Assembly: GCA_905221605.1 (NCBI GenBank) | Contig: CAJNDS010002202.1 | Location: 877,879-941,878 of the forward strand | Reading direction: 5' to 3' | Length of the DNA: 64,000 nt | From: Symbiodinium natans | Lineage: Eukaryota; Sar; Dinophyceae; Suessiales; Symbiodiniaceae | Part shown: piece by piece, positions 61,090 to 64,000 of the stretch | How positions within the stretch are numbered: position 1 is the first letter of the stretch | Layout: every line of letters starts with the position of its first letter | Notes under the pieces: model-generated | What the model was told of the DNA's origin: nothing | Database searches by the model: none | The model's input: only the letters and a program-made list of their open reading frames with translations | Made by a program: the position numbers and the translations under genes

Positions 61090-61723
61090 GTTTTGGGGTC
61101 AGGGGGTTTAGGGTTTAGGGTTTAGGGTTTAGGGCTTAGGGTTTAGGGTTTCGGAGTCCTTGGAGCCTGAAGGTTTTGTAAGTCCTGAGCCCCCGGAACC
61201 CTGTGTCGACAGCTGAACAGCTTCAGGGCTCGCGGTTTAGGGCTTAGGGATTATAGGGTTTAGGGTTTATAGGGTTTAGGGTTTATAGGGTTTATAGGGT
61301 TTATGGGTTTATAGGGTTTCTAGGGTTTATGGGGTTTATGGGGTTTATGGGGTTTATAGGGTTTATGGGGGTTTATAGGGTTTATGGGGGGTTATGGTGT
61401 AGGGTTTGGGGTTGGGTTTAGGGTTGGAAGATTGAAGAGCCTTAGGAGTTCGTCAGCTGGTCGACTGCAATGGTCAAAGAACTCTTCACAGAGGGTTTAG
61501 GGTGTAGGGTTTAGGGTTTAGGGTTTAGGGTTTAGGGTTTAAGGTTTAGGGTTTAGGGTTTAGGGTTTAGGGTTTGGGGTTTAGGCTGGCTCCTAGCCTA
61601 GGGAATTGGTTTATTAGGGTTTAGGGTTTGGGGTGTCTAGATGACCCCGTCAAGTTTGAGAAGCGCAAGAGGTTTCAGGGTTTAGGACTTTAGGCTTTGG
61701 GGGGGTTTCAGAGCTGCGGCTTA
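61090..61723. repeat. Telomeric arrays and TTTATAGGG nonamer repeat
   Basis: TTTAGGG (61107-61148, 61493-61585) and, at 61244-61390, about fourteen units of TTTATAGGG, TTTATGGGG or TTTAGGG. The nonamer is a two-base-longer relative of the telomeric unit. No gene. Confidence 0.7.
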
Positions 61724-61850
61724 CTTGGAGGGTCGGAGGACTTAGTAAGTAGTCATCTAATCGAGTTGTAGGACAACTCCAATTCGGTCCCTGTTAGTGT
61801 ACTGAAAAGTCGACTTTCTATCTATTGACTAAGTCCCCCGACCCTCCAAG
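61724..61850. mobile_element. CTTGGAGG-family inverted-repeat element, TA flanks
   Basis: Ends CTTGGAGGGTCGGAGGACTT and, inverted, CTTGGAGGGTCGGGGGACTT, flanked by TA on both sides (61722-61723, 61851-61852). No coding and no telomeric insert. Only the tips match the copies at 5953, 6945 and 14110, so it is a separate subfamily. Confidence 0.8.
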
Positions 61851-61913
61851 TAGGGTTTTGGGGTTCAAGTTTAGGGTTTAGGGCTTAGGGCTTAGGGTTT
61901 AGGGTGTAAGCGT

Positions 61914-61985
61914 CTAGAGTGAGAGCAAAGCGGCCACGGGCAGCGAGATCTTGGCGATGAGCTCGAGCCCGTTTGTACGGAACAC
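61914..61985 (-). CDS. Candidate 3'-terminal exon
   Basis: CCCTAAACCCTCACAG/GTG on the minus strand: the CCCTAAA-oriented block runs directly into a CACAG acceptor. Twenty-three phase-0 codons read VFRTNGLELIAKISLPVAAL then LSL and TAG at 61914-61916. The hydrophobic C-terminal helix is protein-like. Function unknown. Confidence 0.43.
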   Translation of the reverse strand: MFRTNGLELIAKISLPVAALLSL

Positions 61986-62231
61986 CTGTGAGGGTTTAGG
62001 GTAGAGGGTTTAGGGTTTAGGGTTTAGGGTTTAGGGTTTAGGGCTTAGGGTTTAGGGTAGAGGGTAGAGGGTTTAGGGTTTAGGGTCGAGGGCCCATGGT
62101 TTAGACCAACCCTCTTAGTATAATGATCTGTCGGCCATCCGAACCTTCAAACCAAGTCTTTAGCCTCAGGTTCGGGTTTGGTTTGGGGTTTAGGGTTTAG
62201 GGTTTAGGGTTTAGGGTTTAGGGTTTAGGGT

Positions 62232-62263
<32 letters not shown>

Positions 62264-64000
62264 GGTTTCGGGGGTTAGGGCTTAGGGTTTGAGGTTTAGG
62301 GTTTAGGGGTTAGGCTCCACCCCTCGACCCCTAAACCCTAAGGCTGCTCAACAAAGGTTTTGAGGCCGGAGTACAAAGACAGGAGGCTTTCCATCTTTTC
62401 GGAACCCCGAAACTCTATGCAAATCTGCTGAGTGTTGCCCACCTTGCCCTAAACCCTAAATACGAAACCAACAAAAACAGCACGCCACATATGGCGTCCG
62501 ATTTTTCTTAGGGAACCTAATCCCAAAGGGATCCTAGTCCCAAAAAATAATTACGGGCACTATACTGGGCATCCGAATGGCCTCCCGCGGGTCCGGATGG
62601 AGGAAGGCCAAGTGAAGGTCGGTGGCGGATCGCGCGGCCGCCTGTTTCGGGTTTAGGGTTAACTAGGGTTCATCAGGGTTAACTAGGGTTAATTAGGCTC
62701 CCTAATTGCTTAGGGTCAATTAAGGGCTAATTCGGAATAATTTGGGCTAAGTTAGGGTTCATTAGGTTTATTTTGGGTTAATTTGGGTTTTGGGTCAACT
62801 AGGGTTTTGGGCTCAGTGCTTTTGAGGACGTTGGGTTTGGGGAGTTTTAATATGGGCTTAATGATTTTTGGGTTGAGGGCTTTGGGCACCTTAGGATGTA
62901 GGGACTCCCCTTGCTGGCTAACTCACACCGGCAGAGCCCCAAAGCACGCACCCCAGGGTGTATGGTGAACCCTCTACACCCGAACCCTGAACCCCAAAAC
63001 TGCTTGCGGGCTGAAGGAAAATTTGGTTCAAACCCTAAACCCTAAACCCTAAACCCTAAACCCTAAACTTAAAAGATTGAGGGTGTCCGTGTAGGTGCTG
63101 AAGGTCTCGGGTTGCGTGTTTAGGGTGGAGATCCTAGGTTTCAACTTTCCGCGTGCGGGTTTCGGCTGGAAGTGGGAGGCCTTTTGGCCTTGACTAAGCC
63201 CCAAACTCTCGACCCCAAAACGCCACACCCTGAACCTAACCCTCAACCCTGAACCCTTTAAACCCTACATCCCCAAACCCTAAACCTTAAATCCCCTGTT
63301 GGCCTGCCACCAGGTGTTACCAGGCTCCCAGATCTTCCAGTCGAAGAGAATGGTGGAGGGAACCTTTTTGCCATCTCTGTTTATAGGGTTTTTGGATTTA
63401 AGAAATGTGTATAGGGCTTATAAGGTTTATTGTTTTTTTTTTTTTGCATGGTGTTGTTTTGCGATTAAGGTGGGAGTTTCAGCGTGCTTTTCTAGGGTTG
63501 TATCAGGTTTAAAGGCCCTAAACCCTAAATCCTAAACCCTAAACCCTAAACCCTAAACGGTTTTTGGGGGCTTTAGGGCTTTAGGGCTTTAGGGTTGTCA
63601 ACAGCTTTAGGGCCTCTAGGGCTTAGGGGTCCTGGGGCGTTGACATTCTGTGCTCTGCGAGACATTGGGATGCTCAGCATCTTCGGGTGCTTCGGGCTTC
63701 AGGGTATATTATGGACGTGATGAGGCTTAGGGTTTAGGGTTTAGGGTTTAGGGTTTAGGGTTTAGGGTTTAGGGTTTAGGATTTAGGGTTTAGGGTTTAG
63801 GATTTAGGGTTTAGGGTTCAGGGTTTAGGGTTTAGGGAGTAGCAAAATTGGGATTTGGGACTTTGCAGGGCAAAGAGGTGCTCGGGCTTGCAGTGTAGGG
63901 CCTCAGGGCTTAAGTCGCGATTTGAGATTTTTCTATTTAGGGTCTTAGGGTTTAGGGTTTACGGTTTAGGGTTTAGGGTTTAGGCTCCAGCGGGGAATAG
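61986..64000. repeat. Telomeric arrays and a TTAATTAGGG-rich segment
   Basis: TTTAGGG (61990-62085, 62183-62225), TTGAGGG (62229-62262), a half inverted-repeat element (about 62505-62572, ending ACTGGGCATCC), a segment with many GGGTTAACTAGGG and GGGTTAATT variants (62655-62800), CCCTAAA (63031-63065), a T14 tract (63432-63445) and TTTAGGG (63728-63835). Frames at 62783-62968 and 63299-63535 show no domain. Confidence 0.5.

Larger units (their letters stand above)
1..64000. repeat. Interspersed telomere-type heptamer arrays, both orientations
   Basis: Arrays of TTTAGGG or its complement CCCTAAA, from 3 to about 27 units, recur throughout the window and alternate with unique segments of roughly 60-400 bp. 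Long runs include 421-489, 586-664, 5432-5503, 7356-7467, 9028-9188, 14575-14740, 17073-17275, 19828-20005, 24253-24350, 42461-42620, 47435-47523, 53100-53260 and 56090-56193. Orientation flips many times, often between neighbouring blocks, so no block is a chromosome end. TTTAGGG is the Arabidopsis-type telomere repeat also reported in dinoflagellates. Variant units (TTCAGGG, TTTGGGG, TTGAGGG, TTTAGGC, TTTAGGGG) form locally uniform runs. Confidence 0.97.

Noticed and set aside
1-64000. True chromosome-end telomere
   Set aside because: Arrays are short, in both orientations and surrounded by genes and elements; neither window edge is a long pure array.
1-64000. tRNA, rRNA, spliced-leader RNA or CRISPR
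   Set aside because: No cloverleaf with a GGTTCGA-type arm, no conserved rRNA blocks, no CCGTAGCCATTTTGG leader, and direct repeats are telomeric or element-derived without regular spacers.

Overview
The window looks like nuclear DNA of a dinoflagellate, most likely Symbiodiniaceae-like. This is inferred from Arabidopsis-type TTTAGGG/CCCTAAA repeats scattered everywhere in both orientations, two long PPR genes of the style abundant in dinoflagellates, GC-AG as well as GT-AG introns, and inverted-repeat elements acting as introns. I found no tRNA, rRNA, spliced-leader gene, CRISPR array or bacterial-type operon. Heptamer arrays lie in both orientations with unique DNA on both sides, so this is interstitial repeat DNA and not a chromosome end.

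Three genes are clear. A tandem pair of PPR genes lies on the minus strand (32652-34139 and 37011-38611), inside a segment present three times between about 29.0 and 39.5 kb. A BTB-BACK-discoidin-like gene lies on the minus strand at 50183-51571. The second PPR gene and the BTB gene are each interrupted by a ~113-bp inverted-repeat element with a 4-bp target duplication. Removing the element plus one duplication as an intron restores the frame. The other PPR copy is the empty site, so in that pair the intron was gained after duplication.

The rest is not simply junk. Between the telomere-repeat blocks lie unique segments of about 60-200 bp. Many have an open, protein-like frame and plausible splice sites at the repeat border. 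In several places two neighbouring segments join in one frame if the telomeric block is removed as an intron (12044-12336, 15518-15715, 16995-17617 on the plus strand; 3955-4255, 48746-49064, 52999-53396 on the minus strand). I read these as exons of short, unrecognised genes whose introns are largely telomeric repeat. They are hypotheses: segments this short are often open on both strands, and the repeat itself offers many GT and AG dinucleotides.

Layout. 0-29 kb: telomeric blocks, inverted-repeat elements (at least five families) and candidate exons. 29-39.5 kb: PPR tandem array, with a 1.1-kb TIR element carrying a purine tract. 39.5-50 kb: telomeric blocks and candidate exons. 50-51.6 kb: BTB gene. 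51.6-64 kb: telomeric blocks, an octamer (CCCCTAAA) array, TA-rich satellites and more candidate exons. Nothing was searched against a database. Gene symbols are left empty.
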